Position numbers and translations under genes: made by a program. The notes below the pieces were generated by a model, which saw only the letters and a list, made by a program, of their open reading frames with translations, was not told the DNA's origin and ran no database searches. Shown piece by piece: positions 32,905 to 42,548 of a stretch of DNA of 64,000 nt. Numbering within the stretch: the first letter of the stretch is position 1; every line of letters begins with the position of its first letter. The stretch lies in the NCBI RefSeq assembly GCF_000381985.1, contig NZ_KB907351.1:31695-95694 (forward strand), in the 5' to 3' direction. This DNA comes from Novispirillum itersonii subsp. itersonii ATCC 12639. GTDB lineage: Bacteria; Pseudomonadota; Alphaproteobacteria; Rhodospirillales; Rhodospirillaceae.

Positions 32905-33876
32905 TCAGTTCAGATCCTGCTTCTGCACCGGGGTCAGCTTGACCGGAGCCGAGGACGGACGGGACGACGCAGCCGGAGCCGATGCCGGGGCCGAACTGCC
33001 AGAGGATGACCCGCCGGACGACCCAGACGACCACGAGGACGAAGAACCAGACGACGACGCCGGAACCTCTTCCTGCGCCGGGGGGGCATCAGGGTTCAGG
33101 GCGTTGCTGCGCTGCGGCGGGTAATACTGGACCCCCAGAGACCGGTGCAGGTTATCGGCATCCGGCAGCACCCAACGGCGGTCAAACAGAATCGCCTTCG
33201 CGCTGGCATTGGGGCCATAGACCGCCCGGTTCCACGAATCGCGGAACACCAGCCCTGCCCCTTCAAACACCCCGCCACCATACGCACCCTGCGAATGGGC
33301 AAAGGCAATGATATCAGCATCAAGATTGGCGGTGGTCGAGGCTTCGATATTCGCTCCGACGCTGGCAAAAGACACCCCGGCGGAAGCCCCCATCTTGAAA
33401 TTATCAGACAGAACGGAGTTCAGGCCGTTTTCTGTCATGATCATCAGGATCATCTGCGCCCGCTGCCCACCGATCTGCAGGCCAAGGCTGCCACCGACCA
33501 CCGAATAGAACGCCGGTGGGGTCAGCTTACCCTGATCATCCCGCACCATCAGCAGACCAACCCCATAAGAGCCGCCGATGATAAACCCCCCTTTATAATA
33601 CGACGGGATCACCATCACGGCGCGGGCACGCTGCAGATACGGCTCAAGATCTTTGGTGAAATTGGCATCGTTGCGGACGCTTTCCACCGTTGCCACAGCA
33701 TTGGCGATTTCCGCACGGGCGTCAGACAGGTCATCAGCCCGTGCCGGACCGGTCAGCCCCGGCGCCAGCACGGCCGAGACCGCCAGCAGCGCCACGACGA
33801 ACAACCGGGCACCTTTTGCCCGAAGACCCCGGAACAGGGGCTCATTCTGGTGCCCAGCAAGACCAAACATCGGCAT
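32905..33876 (-). CDS. Exported SYLF (Ysc84-like) domain protein with Ser-rich tail
   Basis: A 323-residue protein with an N-terminal signal (cleavage near ARA-DDL at about residue 47), a SYLF/DUF500 domain (about 70-235) and a low-complexity Ser/Gly/Ala/Pro tail (about 260-310). Domain landmarks are ARAVMVIPSYYKGGFIIGGSYGVGLL and YSVVGGSLGLQIGGQ. Eukaryotic SYLF proteins bind phosphoinositides; the bacterial role is unknown. GGAGG lies 5 bases before the ATG. It sits between cobO and cobQ on the same strand, only 7 bases from cobQ, although nothing in the domain suggests cobalamin synthesis. Confidence 0.88.
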   Translation of the reverse strand: MPMFGLAGHQNEPLFRGLRAKGARLFVVALLAVSAVLAPGLTGPARADDLSDARAEIANAVATVESVRNDANFTKDLEPYLQRARAVMVIPSYYKGGFIIGGSYGVGLLMVRDDQGKLTPPAFYSVVGGSLGLQIGGQRAQMILMIMTENGLNSVLSDNFKMGASAGVSFASVGANIEASTTANLDADIIAFAHSQGAYGGGVFEGAGLVFRDSWNRAVYGPNASAKAILFDRRWVLPDADNLHRSLGVQYYPPQRSNALNPDAPPAQEEVPASSSGSSSSWSSGSSGGSSSGSSAPASAPAASSRPSSAPVKLTPVQKQDLN

Positions 33877-33971
33877 ACACCCTCCTTCATGGGATCATCC
33901 GGCACCACGCAGGGGGGGCGGGCTCCGGCAGGGGTCACAGTGGCAGACGGGCAGAGTGGCCCGCCAGAAAC

Positions 33972-34616
33972 TCAGAATTCCACGCCCGGCTGGGCTTTCA
34001 CACCGCTGCGGAACGGGTGCTTCACCAGTGTCATTTCCGTCACCAGATCGGCAGCCTCGACCAATGGCGGCAGCGCATTGCGCCCGGTCAGCACCACATG
34101 CTGCATCGACGGGCGGTTCGCAAGAGCCGTCAGCACCCGGTCCAGCGTCAGATATTCGTAGCGCAGGACAATATTGATTTCGTCAAGAATAACCATCCGG
34201 AAATCAGGATTGGTCAGCATTGCCTCGGCCTCGGCCCAGGCCCGCTCCGCCGTGGCGATATCGCGGGTTCGGTCCTGCGTTTCCCACGTAAAGCCTTCCC
34301 CCATGGTGCGGAAGGTCACCAGATCCTCAAACCGGGCCAGCACATCACGCTCTGCGGTGTGCATTGCCCCTTTGATGAACTGAACAATCCCGACCCGGAA
34401 GCCATGGCCGACACAGCGCAGAGCCATCCCGAAAGCGGCGGAGGACTTCCCCTTTCCTGCCCCGGTATTGACAATGATCAGGCCCTTTTCGACCTGCTTC
34501 TCAGTCATGATCCGGTCTCGGACAGCCTTTTTCTTGGCCATCTTACGTTTATGGCGGTCATCCTCTGACTCGTCAGCCTCAGGAGACGGGGCGGCGGTCA
34601 CATCAAGATCTGTCAT
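33972..34616 (-). CDS. cobO: Cob(I)yrinic acid a,c-diamide adenosyltransferase
   Basis: A 214-residue CobA/CobO/BtuR-type enzyme that transfers the adenosyl group of ATP to cobalt(I) corrinoids. The P-loop GAGKGKSSAAFG follows an N-terminal basic helix (HKRKMAKKKAVRDRIM). VILDEINIVLRYEYL and GRNALPPLVEAADLVTEM are family signatures. The ATG overlaps the cobN stop (ATGA), so it is translationally coupled to cobN. Confidence 0.95.
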   Translation of the reverse strand: MTDLDVTAAPSPEADESEDDRHKRKMAKKKAVRDRIMTEKQVEKGLIIVNTGAGKGKSSAAFGMALRCVGHGFRVGIVQFIKGAMHTAERDVLARFEDLVTFRTMGEGFTWETQDRTRDIATAERAWAEAEAMLTNPDFRMVILDEINIVLRYEYLTLDRVLTALANRPSMQHVVLTGRNALPPLVEAADLVTEMTLVKHPFRSGVKAQPGVEF

Positions 34617-37600
34617 GCGGCGGTCCTCAGGCTGTCGAGTACGGAGAGGGTGCTGTTGCGGCGCGGGGTCCACAGCGATCTGTCGATCGCTTCATCAAAC
34701 CGTGCCGCCATCTCCCGCAGGGCATGGGGATTGGCTTCAGCCAGAAAGGCCCGGACGGCCTCGTCCCCGAGATAGGCGTCAAAAATGGCATCAAAATGGT
34801 GGTTGCCGACACAGCGGGCCGTCGCGGCAAAGCCGAACAGATAATCCACCGTCGCCGCCATTTCCGCCGCGCCCTTGTAGCCATGACGCATAGCCCCGGC
34901 AATCCATTTGGGGTTGGCGGCACGACCCCGGACAATCCGGGCGATTTCTTCCCGCAGGGTACCGATCCGCGGCGTCTCCGGGCGGGAATGATCAGGGTGA
35001 TAGATTTCCGGCATCTGGCCGCTCAGCTGTTCCACCGCCGCCGCCAGACCGCCTTCAAACTGATAATATTCATCAGAGTCGAGCAGGTCATGCTCGCGGT
35101 TGTCCTGATTCTGCACCACGGCCTGAACCTGTCGCAGACGGTCGCGGAACAGACCGTGGGCCGCCTCGCCCCGGCTGCCGTTGCCATAGGCATAGCCCCC
35201 CCACTGCACATAGGCCCGGCCCAGATCGGCACTGTCTTCCCACAGGCCCTCGTCCACCAGCGTCTGTAACCCGGCCCCATAGGCCCCCGGTGCCGCGCCG
35301 AACACCCGGAACCCTGCCTGCCGGACCGCCTGCTCCTCCGGCATCCCTTCGGCCTGCAAGCGGTGTACGTCAGCCCGGTATCGGGCAGCCAAAGGATTTT
35401 CGTCGGCAGGCTCCTCCAGCGCGGCCACCGCCCGCACCGCACTGTCAAACAGATCAATCAGGGCGGGGAATGCATCACGGAAGAAGCCGGATACCCGCAG
35501 GGTAACATCGACCCGGGGACGGTCCAGCACGCTGACCGGCAGAATCTCAAATCCGGTAACCCGACGGCTGGCGGCTTCCCACGTCGGCTTGACGCCAAGA
35601 AAGGCCAATGCCTGCGCCAGATCATCCCCGCCGGAGCGCATGTTGGCGGTGCCCCAGGCCGTCACCGCCAGCGCCTGCGGCCATTCCCCATGGTCCTGTG
35701 CATGACGCTCCAGCAGTAGGGTGGCGGATTTCCAGCCCAGCGCCCATGCGGCGGGCGTCGGTACCGTACGGGTATCGACCGAAAAGAAATTCCGTCCCGT
35801 CGGCAGAACATCCGGACGACCCCGGGTCGGTGCCCCGGATGGCCCCGGTGGGACAAAACGACCCTCAAGCCCACGCAGCAGACCCGCCATTTCTGCCGGG
35901 CCGCATCCGGCTACAACCGGCCGCAGGGTCTGTATAATCCATGCCACACTGGCCGCCGACTGCGGGCCGGGGGCGGCCTGCCCACCGGACACCACCTGCC
36001 GGGCCAGCAGTTCCAGCCGCTCCACCGTATCACCGGTGCTGCGCCACAGATCATCACTGACTGCCTGCAGGACGGTCGGGCGTGGCCCGGTCCATGGGTC
36101 TGCCATCACAGCCGCCAGCGGATCAAAGGCAAGATCGAGATCCGCCGCCAGCGCCCGCAGCAGACTCTGCTGTCCGGGGCGGTGGGCTTCCCCCACCGGG
36201 CTTTGCCCCGGGACCCGGGCAAGCGCCACCAGAAGATCCGTCAGGGCATCACCCTGCGGTGACTGGCCGAAAATATGCAGACCATCCCGGATCTGCAGCT
36301 CCTTCAGGTCGCACAGGTGATTGTCGAGCCGGGCCAGGGCCTCGGTCTCATCCTCAACCCCTTCAAATCCAAGATCACGGTCCAGCCCCAGCACCCTCGA
36401 CAGGCTGAGAATCTCTTCCCGCAGGATCGCCAGCCGACGGGGATCAACCCCGGCAGCCTCATAATATTCATCGACCAGCGCCTCAAGATCCTTCAGCGGG
36501 CCATAGCTTTCAGCCCGGGTCAGCGGCGGGGTCAGATGGTCGATAATCACCGCACTGCTACGGCGCTTGGCCTGCGTCCCTTCGCCCGGGTCGTTGACAA
36601 TAAACGGATACAGATGGGGCAGCGGCCCCAGCACCGCTTCGGGGAAGCAGTCCGCCGACAGTGCCACTGCTTTTCCCGGCAGCCATTCCAGGGTGCCATG
36701 CTTGCCAACGTGGACCACCGCCTGCGCCCTGAACTGCTCCCGCAGGAACACATAGAAGGCCAGATAGCCGTGCGGCGGTGGCAGGGCCGGATCGTGATAG
36801 CTGGCGACCGGATCAACATCCGCGCCACGGGACGGCTGAATCCCGACCATGACCCCGCCCAGATCCAGCAGAGGCAGGGCAAAATGACCGCAGGACAAAG
36901 CCCCCGGACGGAACCACGGATCCCGCTCCGGCGGCCCCCAGCGGTCCAGCATCGCCTGCCGGGCGGCGTCCGGCAGAGCCGAAAAGGCCAGCATATACTC
37001 CGGCAACGCCAGTTCCACACCGGCGCCGGTATGACGCTGGCCGTTGGTCGGCCCGGCCAGCAGACGGTCAAGCAGGTCTGCCCCGGTCAGGGGAACATTC
37101 CGCAGCCGATACCCGGCCCCCTGCAAAGCCGCCAGAATACCGGCAACCGCCGCCGGGGTATCCAGACCGACACCATTGCCAATCCGGCCATCACGGTTGG
37201 GGTAATTGGCCAAGACAAAAGCCACCCGCCGGTCCGCCGGGGCGGCATGGCGCAGCCGGGCCCAGTTAGCCGTCAGGTCCGCAACGAACGCTATACGGTC
37301 CGGGACCGGGGCGTAGGTCAGCAAATCGCACTGCGTCGCCTCATCCCGCCGCGACGCCGCCTTAAACGACACCGCCCGGCTGAGTATCCGCCCGTCCACC
37401 TCCGGCAGGGCCACATTCATGGCAATGTCGCGGGCAATCAGGCCGTTGCTGCCCTTCCGCCACACCGCTTCGCTGCCACCGGAGAAAATCACCTGCAGTA
37501 CCGGGCAGTCAGCGGTGGAAAACGGTGTGTCCCGCGCTTCGCCGGGGGCGGCAACGGCAAAGGCGGTCCCATTCAGGATCACCGAGGACGGATGATCGGC

Positions 37601-38347
37601 CAACAGGCTTTCCAGCACCCCGGCGGCCAGAGAATCCTTCAGACTGGTGACAAAGGCCGGCAGCGGATTGAGGCCGCGCTCCAGCAGAGCCTCGGCCAGT
37701 GCCAGAACCGGCGCGGTGTTTCCGGCATGAACCAACGCCCGGTAAAAGACCAGCGGCACCACCGGTGCCCCATCGGTCCAACGGTCACGGATCTCGACCG
37801 GGAACACCCCGGCAGGCGGCAACGGTGCCGGTTCGGTCCATTCCACCGCCCGCCCGGTCAGGCTGGCAGCGTAACACAAAAAGCGGTGAGCGTTCTCGAC
37901 CCCACCCTGCACCAGATACTGCCACAGGCGATGGGCAGCGGCGGCGGGCACAGATCCGGCAGCCGCCAGATCAGCGTCCGGCTGATCATCACCCGGCACA
38001 AACGCCACGGGAATCCCGCGGCGACGGCATTCCTGACTGACCTGCTCCACCCCATAGGCCCAGTACCCACGCCCGCCAATCACCCGCACCACCACCAACC
38101 GGGCCTGACTGATGATCTGATCAACATACAGATCAACCGACATGTTATGGCCCAGCGCCAGAAGGCTGGCGAGGCGCAGCACCGGCGCGGCGGGGTCTTC
38201 CGCCAGACGGCGGGCCTGCGCCTGTGCCAGACAGGCAAGGTCACTGTCGGCAGCCGACAGCACGACCACATCACCCGGTGTCTGCCCGAGGTCGATCGCG
38301 TCCGTGCCGTCGGTGATGGCCCCGGGGGTAGCGGCAAGCAGATGCAT
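34613..38347 (-). CDS. cobN: Aerobic cobaltochelatase subunit CobN
   Basis: A 1244-residue subunit of the ATP-dependent chelatase that inserts cobalt into hydrogenobyrinic acid a,c-diamide in the aerobic pathway. It is related to magnesium chelatase BchH/ChlH. FVLANYPNRDGRIGNGVGLDTP, VVHVGKHGTLEWLPGKAVALS and YPFIVNDPGEGTQAKRRSSAVIIDHLTPP are strongly conserved family segments. The start is MHLLAATPG at 38347, overlapping the cobW stop by one base. CobS/CobT-type chelatase subunits are not in this window, so they must lie elsewhere or be replaced by other AAA proteins. Confidence 0.95.
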   Translation of the reverse strand: MHLLAATPGAITDGTDAIDLGQTPGDVVVLSAADSDLACLAQAQARRLAEDPAAPVLRLASLLALGHNMSVDLYVDQIISQARLVVVRVIGGRGYWAYGVEQVSQECRRRGIPVAFVPGDDQPDADLAAAGSVPAAAAHRLWQYLVQGGVENAHRFLCYAASLTGRAVEWTEPAPLPPAGVFPVEIRDRWTDGAPVVPLVFYRALVHAGNTAPVLALAEALLERGLNPLPAFVTSLKDSLAAGVLESLLADHPSSVILNGTAFAVAAPGEARDTPFSTADCPVLQVIFSGGSEAVWRKGSNGLIARDIAMNVALPEVDGRILSRAVSFKAASRRDEATQCDLLTYAPVPDRIAFVADLTANWARLRHAAPADRRVAFVLANYPNRDGRIGNGVGLDTPAAVAGILAALQGAGYRLRNVPLTGADLLDRLLAGPTNGQRHTGAGVELALPEYMLAFSALPDAARQAMLDRWGPPERDPWFRPGALSCGHFALPLLDLGGVMVGIQPSRGADVDPVASYHDPALPPPHGYLAFYVFLREQFRAQAVVHVGKHGTLEWLPGKAVALSADCFPEAVLGPLPHLYPFIVNDPGEGTQAKRRSSAVIIDHLTPPLTRAESYGPLKDLEALVDEYYEAAGVDPRRLAILREEILSLSRVLGLDRDLGFEGVEDETEALARLDNHLCDLKELQIRDGLHIFGQSPQGDALTDLLVALARVPGQSPVGEAHRPGQQSLLRALAADLDLAFDPLAAVMADPWTGPRPTVLQAVSDDLWRSTGDTVERLELLARQVVSGGQAAPGPQSAASVAWIIQTLRPVVAGCGPAEMAGLLRGLEGRFVPPGPSGAPTRGRPDVLPTGRNFFSVDTRTVPTPAAWALGWKSATLLLERHAQDHGEWPQALAVTAWGTANMRSGGDDLAQALAFLGVKPTWEAASRRVTGFEILPVSVLDRPRVDVTLRVSGFFRDAFPALIDLFDSAVRAVAALEEPADENPLAARYRADVHRLQAEGMPEEQAVRQAGFRVFGAAPGAYGAGLQTLVDEGLWEDSADLGRAYVQWGGYAYGNGSRGEAAHGLFRDRLRQVQAVVQNQDNREHDLLDSDEYYQFEGGLAAAVEQLSGQMPEIYHPDHSRPETPRIGTLREEIARIVRGRAANPKWIAGAMRHGYKGAAEMAATVDYLFGFAATARCVGNHHFDAIFDAYLGDEAVRAFLAEANPHALREMAARFDEAIDRSLWTPRRNSTLSVLDSLRTAA

Positions 38348-39390
38348 CAGGCGGCAGTACCGAGGATGCGGGCGGTGATCGACTCGCGGTCCAGACCATG
38401 CAGGCCGATCACCACCAGACGGCTGCGGCGGTCTTCCCCGGCCTTCCACGCCCGGTCATAGTAGCGGTCAAGGCGCGGCCCGACCGCCTGCACCAGATGG
38501 CGCATCGGCTTACCCGGAACATCAATGAAGCCTTTGATCCGCAGGATATTGTGCTCGGTGATCGCGGTATGCAGACGGGCTTCAAGACCATCCAGATCCG
38601 TCACCGCCCCGAGATCGACATGGAACGACTCGAAATCGTCGTGGTCATGGTCTTCTTCGGTCTCATGGTGCGAGGGCCGGTTTTCCAGATCATCCTCAGC
38701 TGCCGCGCCCATCCCCAGCAGAACCCGCGGATCCATCTGGCCGCGGTGGGTCGGCACCACCTTAACCCCGGAACGGACCTGTTCCGTGACGGTCTTCAGC
38801 ACCGTGTCGAGACCCGGTTCATCAATCAGATCGGCCTTGTTCAGCAGGACCATGTCAGCACACAGGATCTGGTCGGTGTAGACCTCCTCCAGCGGATTGT
38901 CATGATCCAGCGAGTCATCGGATTCGCGCTGCACCTGCACCGCGTCGGGGTCATCGGCAAAGCGACCTTCCGCCACCGCCGGGGCATCCAGCACCGCCAC
39001 CACACCATCCACCGTCACCCGGGAGCGGATTTCCGGCCAGTTAAAGGCCTTAACCAGCGGCTTCGGCAGGGCCAGACCGGATGTTTCGATCACGATATGG
39101 TCTGGCGGATCAGCCCGGTTGATCAGGGCCTGCATGGTCGGCAGGAATTCATCAGCAACGGTGCAGCAGATACAGCCGTTCGGCAGTTCGATGATGTTGT
39201 CTTCTTCACAGCCCGGCACCCCGCAGGCTGCCAGAATGTCACGGTCCACCCCCAGATCGCCGAACTCGTTAATGACCAGCGCGATCCGCTTGCCATCGGC
39301 GTTTTCCATCAGGTGCCGGACCAGCGTGGTTTTCCCGGCCCCAAGGAAACCGGTGATGACGGTGGCGGGAATCTTATGCAGCGACTTCAT
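38347..39390 (-). CDS. cobW: CobW family GTPase, cobalamin biosynthesis metallochaperone
   Basis: A 347-residue COG0523 GTPase. It has Walker A GFLGAGKTT, the metal-binding GCICC motif, the NKAD guanine motif and a His/Asp-rich stretch (HHETEEDHDHDDFESFH, about residues 225-242) that probably binds metal. CobW proteins are thought to deliver cobalt to the CobNST chelatase. ATG at 39390 was chosen; a GTG at 39408 is possible. Its position directly ahead of cobN supports the cobalt role. Confidence 0.93.
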   Translation of the reverse strand: MKSLHKIPATVITGFLGAGKTTLVRHLMENADGKRIALVINEFGDLGVDRDILAACGVPGCEEDNIIELPNGCICCTVADEFLPTMQALINRADPPDHIVIETSGLALPKPLVKAFNWPEIRSRVTVDGVVAVLDAPAVAEGRFADDPDAVQVQRESDDSLDHDNPLEEVYTDQILCADMVLLNKADLIDEPGLDTVLKTVTEQVRSGVKVVPTHRGQMDPRVLLGMGAAAEDDLENRPSHHETEEDHDHDDFESFHVDLGAVTDLDGLEARLHTAITEHNILRIKGFIDVPGKPMRHLVQAVGPRLDRYYDRAWKAGEDRRSRLVVIGLHGLDRESITARILGTAA

Positions 39391-39451
39391 CGGGGAGGGT
39401 TCCTTCACGGGAATAACAGCGACACATCGGTGCTGCGGCGCAGCAAGTACC

Positions 39452-40000
39452 TCAGAGCGACACCAAAGTGGGTGATTTAAGAACCATTGGCAACCCGGCT
39501 GCGATAAATTCCACGCGCTGTGACACTGCTGCCACGGCCTGATTCAGCCGCCCGGCGGCATCCCGGAAGCGCCGGGCCAGCGCATTGTCCGGGACGATCC
39601 CCAGCCCGACCTCGTTGCTGACACAGATCACCGGCCCGGAACAGCGTTGCAGAGCCGCCACCAGAGCCGCCGATTCGGCCTCAAGATCGTGGTCGGCCAG
39701 CAGATGGTTGGTCAGCCACAGCGTCAGACAATCCACCAGAACCGGGCGGCCACTGAAGTCACGCCCCAGAACCCCGGCAAGGTCCAGCGGCTCTTCAATT
39801 GTTTCCCACTCTGCCCCACGCTGCTGCTGATGCAGCGCAATTCTCTCCGCCATTTCGGCATCAAAGCACTGACTGGTGGCAATATAGACTGGCGGAACTG
39901 TCTCTGGCGTCAACGCGGCAGCGATCAGGGTTTCGGCCCGGCGGGACTTGCCGGAACGGGCCCCGCCAAGAATCAGGGTCAGGGGCGGAAGGCTGCTCAT
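39452..40000 (-). CDS. cobU: Adenosylcobinamide kinase / adenosylcobinamide-phosphate guanylyltransferase
   Basis: A 182-residue bifunctional enzyme (CobU/CobP) that phosphorylates adenosylcobinamide and then makes the GDP derivative. The P-loop GGARSGKSRRAE, the DCLTLWLTN segment and VSNEVGLGIVPDNALARRFRD are diagnostic. ATG at 40000 has GGGGGA 5 bases upstream. An alternative ATG at 40012 overlaps the previous stop by one base. Confidence 0.95.
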   Translation of the reverse strand: MSSLPPLTLILGGARSGKSRRAETLIAAALTPETVPPVYIATSQCFDAEMAERIALHQQQRGAEWETIEEPLDLAGVLGRDFSGRPVLVDCLTLWLTNHLLADHDLEAESAALVAALQRCSGPVICVSNEVGLGIVPDNALARRFRDAAGRLNQAVAAVSQRVEFIAAGLPMVLKSPTLVSL

Positions 40001-40011
40001 GGTATCCCCCA

Positions 40012-40614
40012 TCAGGGCAGGCTGTTGGTGCAGACGATCCGGCTGCCGCCGGGGCCAACATCAATCCGGGTCAGGGTCAGGTTATCCATCCCGAAGCTGA
40101 AGGCCGGGCCGGGGGCGGCCCCCACCCCCAAGGCCAGTGCCAGCGCGGCACGGATAGTACCGGCGTGGGCAACCACCGCCAGATCGGTATCAGGATATGC
40201 CTGACACAGCAGGGCGATTGCCCGTTCCACCCGTTGGCACTGCGCGACAAAACTTTCTCCGCCCGGCGGCGCAGTAGCCGCCGCATCCCGCCAGAACCCC
40301 AGCGTATCGGCCTGCTCGGTGATCTCATCCCAGCGCTTGCCGTCCCACGCACCGAAATCCTGCTCCATCAGGTCATCAATCAGCCGGTCCGGGACACGGC
40401 CCCAGAGTGCTTCTGCGGTTGACCGGGCCCGCAGCAGCGGGCTGGAGACCAGAACCGCCCTCTCCGGTATCCGCTGGCGCAGGGCGGCCAGACGGACGGT
40501 ATCGGTCAGGTCACAGGGGCGGTCAGCCCGCCCGACCAGCGTGCCGCGTGGCACCGGTACTGGGGCATGACGGATCCACCAGAAGCGGGTCCCTGTAAAA
40601 GTGGCGCTGCTCAT
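40012..40614 (-). CDS. cobC: Histidine phosphatase, probable alpha-ribazole phosphatase
   Basis: A 200-residue phosphoglycerate mutase-like phosphatase. The catalytic RHAPV (RHG-type, His about residue 16), SSPLLRARSTAE and a second His in VVAHAGTIR are present. Between cobS and cobU, the likely role is dephosphorylation of alpha-ribazole phosphate or adenosylcobalamin 5'-phosphate. The fold alone does not prove the substrate. GAGGG lies 7 bases before the ATG. Confidence 0.8.
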   Translation of the reverse strand: MSSATFTGTRFWWIRHAPVPVPRGTLVGRADRPCDLTDTVRLAALRQRIPERAVLVSSPLLRARSTAEALWGRVPDRLIDDLMEQDFGAWDGKRWDEITEQADTLGFWRDAAATAPPGGESFVAQCQRVERAIALLCQAYPDTDLAVVAHAGTIRAALALALGVGAAPGPAFSFGMDNLTLTRIDVGPGGSRIVCTNSLP

Positions 40615-40632
40615 CTCACACCCTCTTCCCTT

Positions 40633-41391
40633 TTAATGACCTGAGGCTACCAGCCAGATCAGGCACAGGGTTTCCGCCAGTGCGGCCCCGGCCCCAAGAA
40701 CATCCCCGGTCTGACCACCGATTTTCCGCCATGCCAGCCAGCTCCAGCCCAACACGAGAACACCGGCAGCCGTTGCCGCCTGCAATCCGCTCCCCCCTGT
40801 CGCGGTCATCGCGATCCCGGCAGCCAGCGCCCATGCCACCAGCACTCCCCAGCCGGGCATCTTTCCGGCACCGGCCCCCAGACCGTCAGACCGGGCCGGA
40901 GGCAGCAGCGCCAGCGTCAGGGGCAGAGTGGCCCGCCCCAGTGCCGGTGCCACCAGCAACGCCAGCGCCCCATCGGGGACCGAGGCGCCGGAGAGGGCCG
41001 CCCAGCGTAGCCCCAGAATCAGGATCAAAGCCAACGCCCCATACGTCCCCAGCCGCGAATCCCGCAGGATTTCAAGCCGCCGCTCCCGGCGATGACTGCC
41101 CCAGAAGCCATCGGCCACATCAGCCAGACCGTCTTCATGCAATCCGCCGGTCAGCAGCAGGCCAGTGCCGAGGGCCAGACCGGCCGCCACCGGCGCCGTC
41201 AGACCGACCGCATGTGCAACGGTCCAGACCACTGCCATGCCAGCCCCAATGACCACACCGACCAGCGGGGCCGCCCACAGGGCCAGACCGACCGGCGCCA
41301 CCGGCTCCCGCAGGCGGGGCAAGGGCAGCCGGGTCAAAAATACAAAAGCCAGATGCAGGGTATCAACCGCCTGCCGGACGAAAGGGGTCAT
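40633..41391 (-). CDS. cobS: Adenosylcobinamide-GDP ribazoletransferase (cobalamin synthase)
   Basis: A 252-residue polytopic membrane enzyme that joins adenosylcobinamide-GDP to alpha-ribazole(-phosphate), the last assembly step. The signature TGGLHEDGLADVADGFWGSH is present at about residues 67-86, followed by DSRLGTYGALAL. ATG at 41391 is used, and longer frames would run into cobT on the other strand. It heads the minus-strand cob operon and is divergent from cobT across a 104-base gap. No cobalamin riboswitch was recognised in that gap. Confidence 0.94.
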   Translation of the reverse strand: MTPFVRQAVDTLHLAFVFLTRLPLPRLREPVAPVGLALWAAPLVGVVIGAGMAVVWTVAHAVGLTAPVAAGLALGTGLLLTGGLHEDGLADVADGFWGSHRRERRLEILRDSRLGTYGALALILILGLRWAALSGASVPDGALALLVAPALGRATLPLTLALLPPARSDGLGAGAGKMPGWGVLVAWALAAGIAMTATGGSGLQAATAAGVLVLGWSWLAWRKIGGQTGDVLGAGAALAETLCLIWLVASGH

Positions 41392-41495
41392 CGGAACAAT
41401 TCCCCGGTGTTTTTTCCCCGGCGGCAATGGCGCCCGCCGCGCCGGGGGTGTAAACAGACGGCACATCCTTTCCCGTCCCTGCCGCAGGTGCAAGC

Positions 41496-42548
41496 ATGAC
41501 GACGCTGACCGCGCCCGTTTCCTCCGCCGACGTTCTGTCCGGCCTGACTTCTCTGGATGCGATCCGCGCTCTGCTGCGGGCCCTGCCGGGCCCGGACCTG
41601 ACGGCACAGGCCGCAGCCACCGCCCGGGAGCCGACCCTGACCAAGCCGCCCGGTGCGCTGGGCCGTCTGGAAACGCTGGCCCTGTGGCTGGCGGGCTGGC
41701 AGGGGCAACATCCGCCACAGGTGGAAACCCCCCGCTGTGTGGTCTTTGCCGGTAACCACGGCGTCGCCGCGCTGGGCGTTTCCGCCTTCCCTGCCGCCGT
41801 CACCCTGCAGATGGTGCTGAACTTTGAACGCGGTGGGGCGGCGGTGAATCAGCTGTGCCGGGCCAATGGTGTGGCGCTGGAGGTGGTCGCGCTGGATCTC
41901 GACACGCCGACCGCAGACTTCACGCAGGCACCGGCAATGACGGACGCTGAGTTCCTCGCCGCCTTCCGCGCCGGAGTTGAACAGGGCCTGCGCCCGGCGG
42001 ACCTGCTGTGTCTGGGCGAGATGGGCATCGCCAACACCACCGCCGCCGCCGCGCTGGCGCTGGCGCTGTTCGGCGGTACGGCAGAAGACTGGACCGGCCC
42101 CGGTACCGGCGTGCATGGTGCCGCCCTCAGCCGCAAAGCCGAAGTGGTGGCGGCCGGTGTGGCTCGCCACCTGCCGGAAGCAACCGATGCACTGGATCTG
42201 CTGCGCCGTCTGGGGGGGCGCGAACTGGCAGCAATGGCCGGGGCTGTCTTTGGCGCCCGCCTGAACCGGGTGCCGGTGGTGCTGGACGGATTTATCTGTA
42301 CCGCTTCGGCTGCGGTCCTGCAGGCCATCGCCCCCGGCGCACTGGACCATTGTGTGGTCGGCCACGCCTCGCAGGAACCCGGACACCGCCGGATGCTGGA
42401 CAGACTTGGGCAAAAGGCCCTGCTGGATCTCGACCTGCGGCTGGGGGAAGCATCGGGTGCGGTCACCGCAGTCCCGATCCTGCGGGCGGCGGCGGCCTGC
42501 CATGCCGGAATGGCCACCTTCGCCGAAGCCGGGGTCAGCGACACCTGA
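41496..42548 (+). CDS. cobT: Nicotinate-nucleotide-dimethylbenzimidazole phosphoribosyltransferase
   Basis: A 350-residue enzyme that makes alpha-ribazole phosphate from nicotinate mononucleotide and dimethylbenzimidazole. EPTLTKPPGALGRLE, FAGNHGVAALGVSAFP, GEMGIANTTAAAA and the catalytic base E318 in RLGEASGA are all present. AGGTG precedes the ATG. Its stop overlaps the arfB start by one base. Confidence 0.96.
   Translation: MTTLTAPVSSADVLSGLTSLDAIRALLRALPGPDLTAQAAATAREPTLTKPPGALGRLETLALWLAGWQGQHPPQVETPRCVVFAGNHGVAALGVSAFPAAVTLQMVLNFERGGAAVNQLCRANGVALEVVALDLDTPTADFTQAPAMTDAEFLAAFRAGVEQGLRPADLLCLGEMGIANTTAAAALALALFGGTAEDWTGPGTGVHGAALSRKAEVVAAGVARHLPEATDALDLLRRLGGRELAAMAGAVFGARLNRVPVVLDGFICTASAAVLQAIAPGALDHCVVGHASQEPGHRRMLDRLGQKALLDLDLRLGEASGAVTAVPILRAAAACHAGMATFAEAGVSDT

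Noticed and set aside
36275..38461. A 728-codon open frame antisense to cobN
   Set aside because: Shadow of cobN. CobN motifs are continuous on the opposite strand.
41392..41495. Possible cobalamin riboswitch between cobS and cobT
   Set aside because: Only 104 bases long and without a recognisable B12 box. The gaps before cobW and cobQ are also too short.
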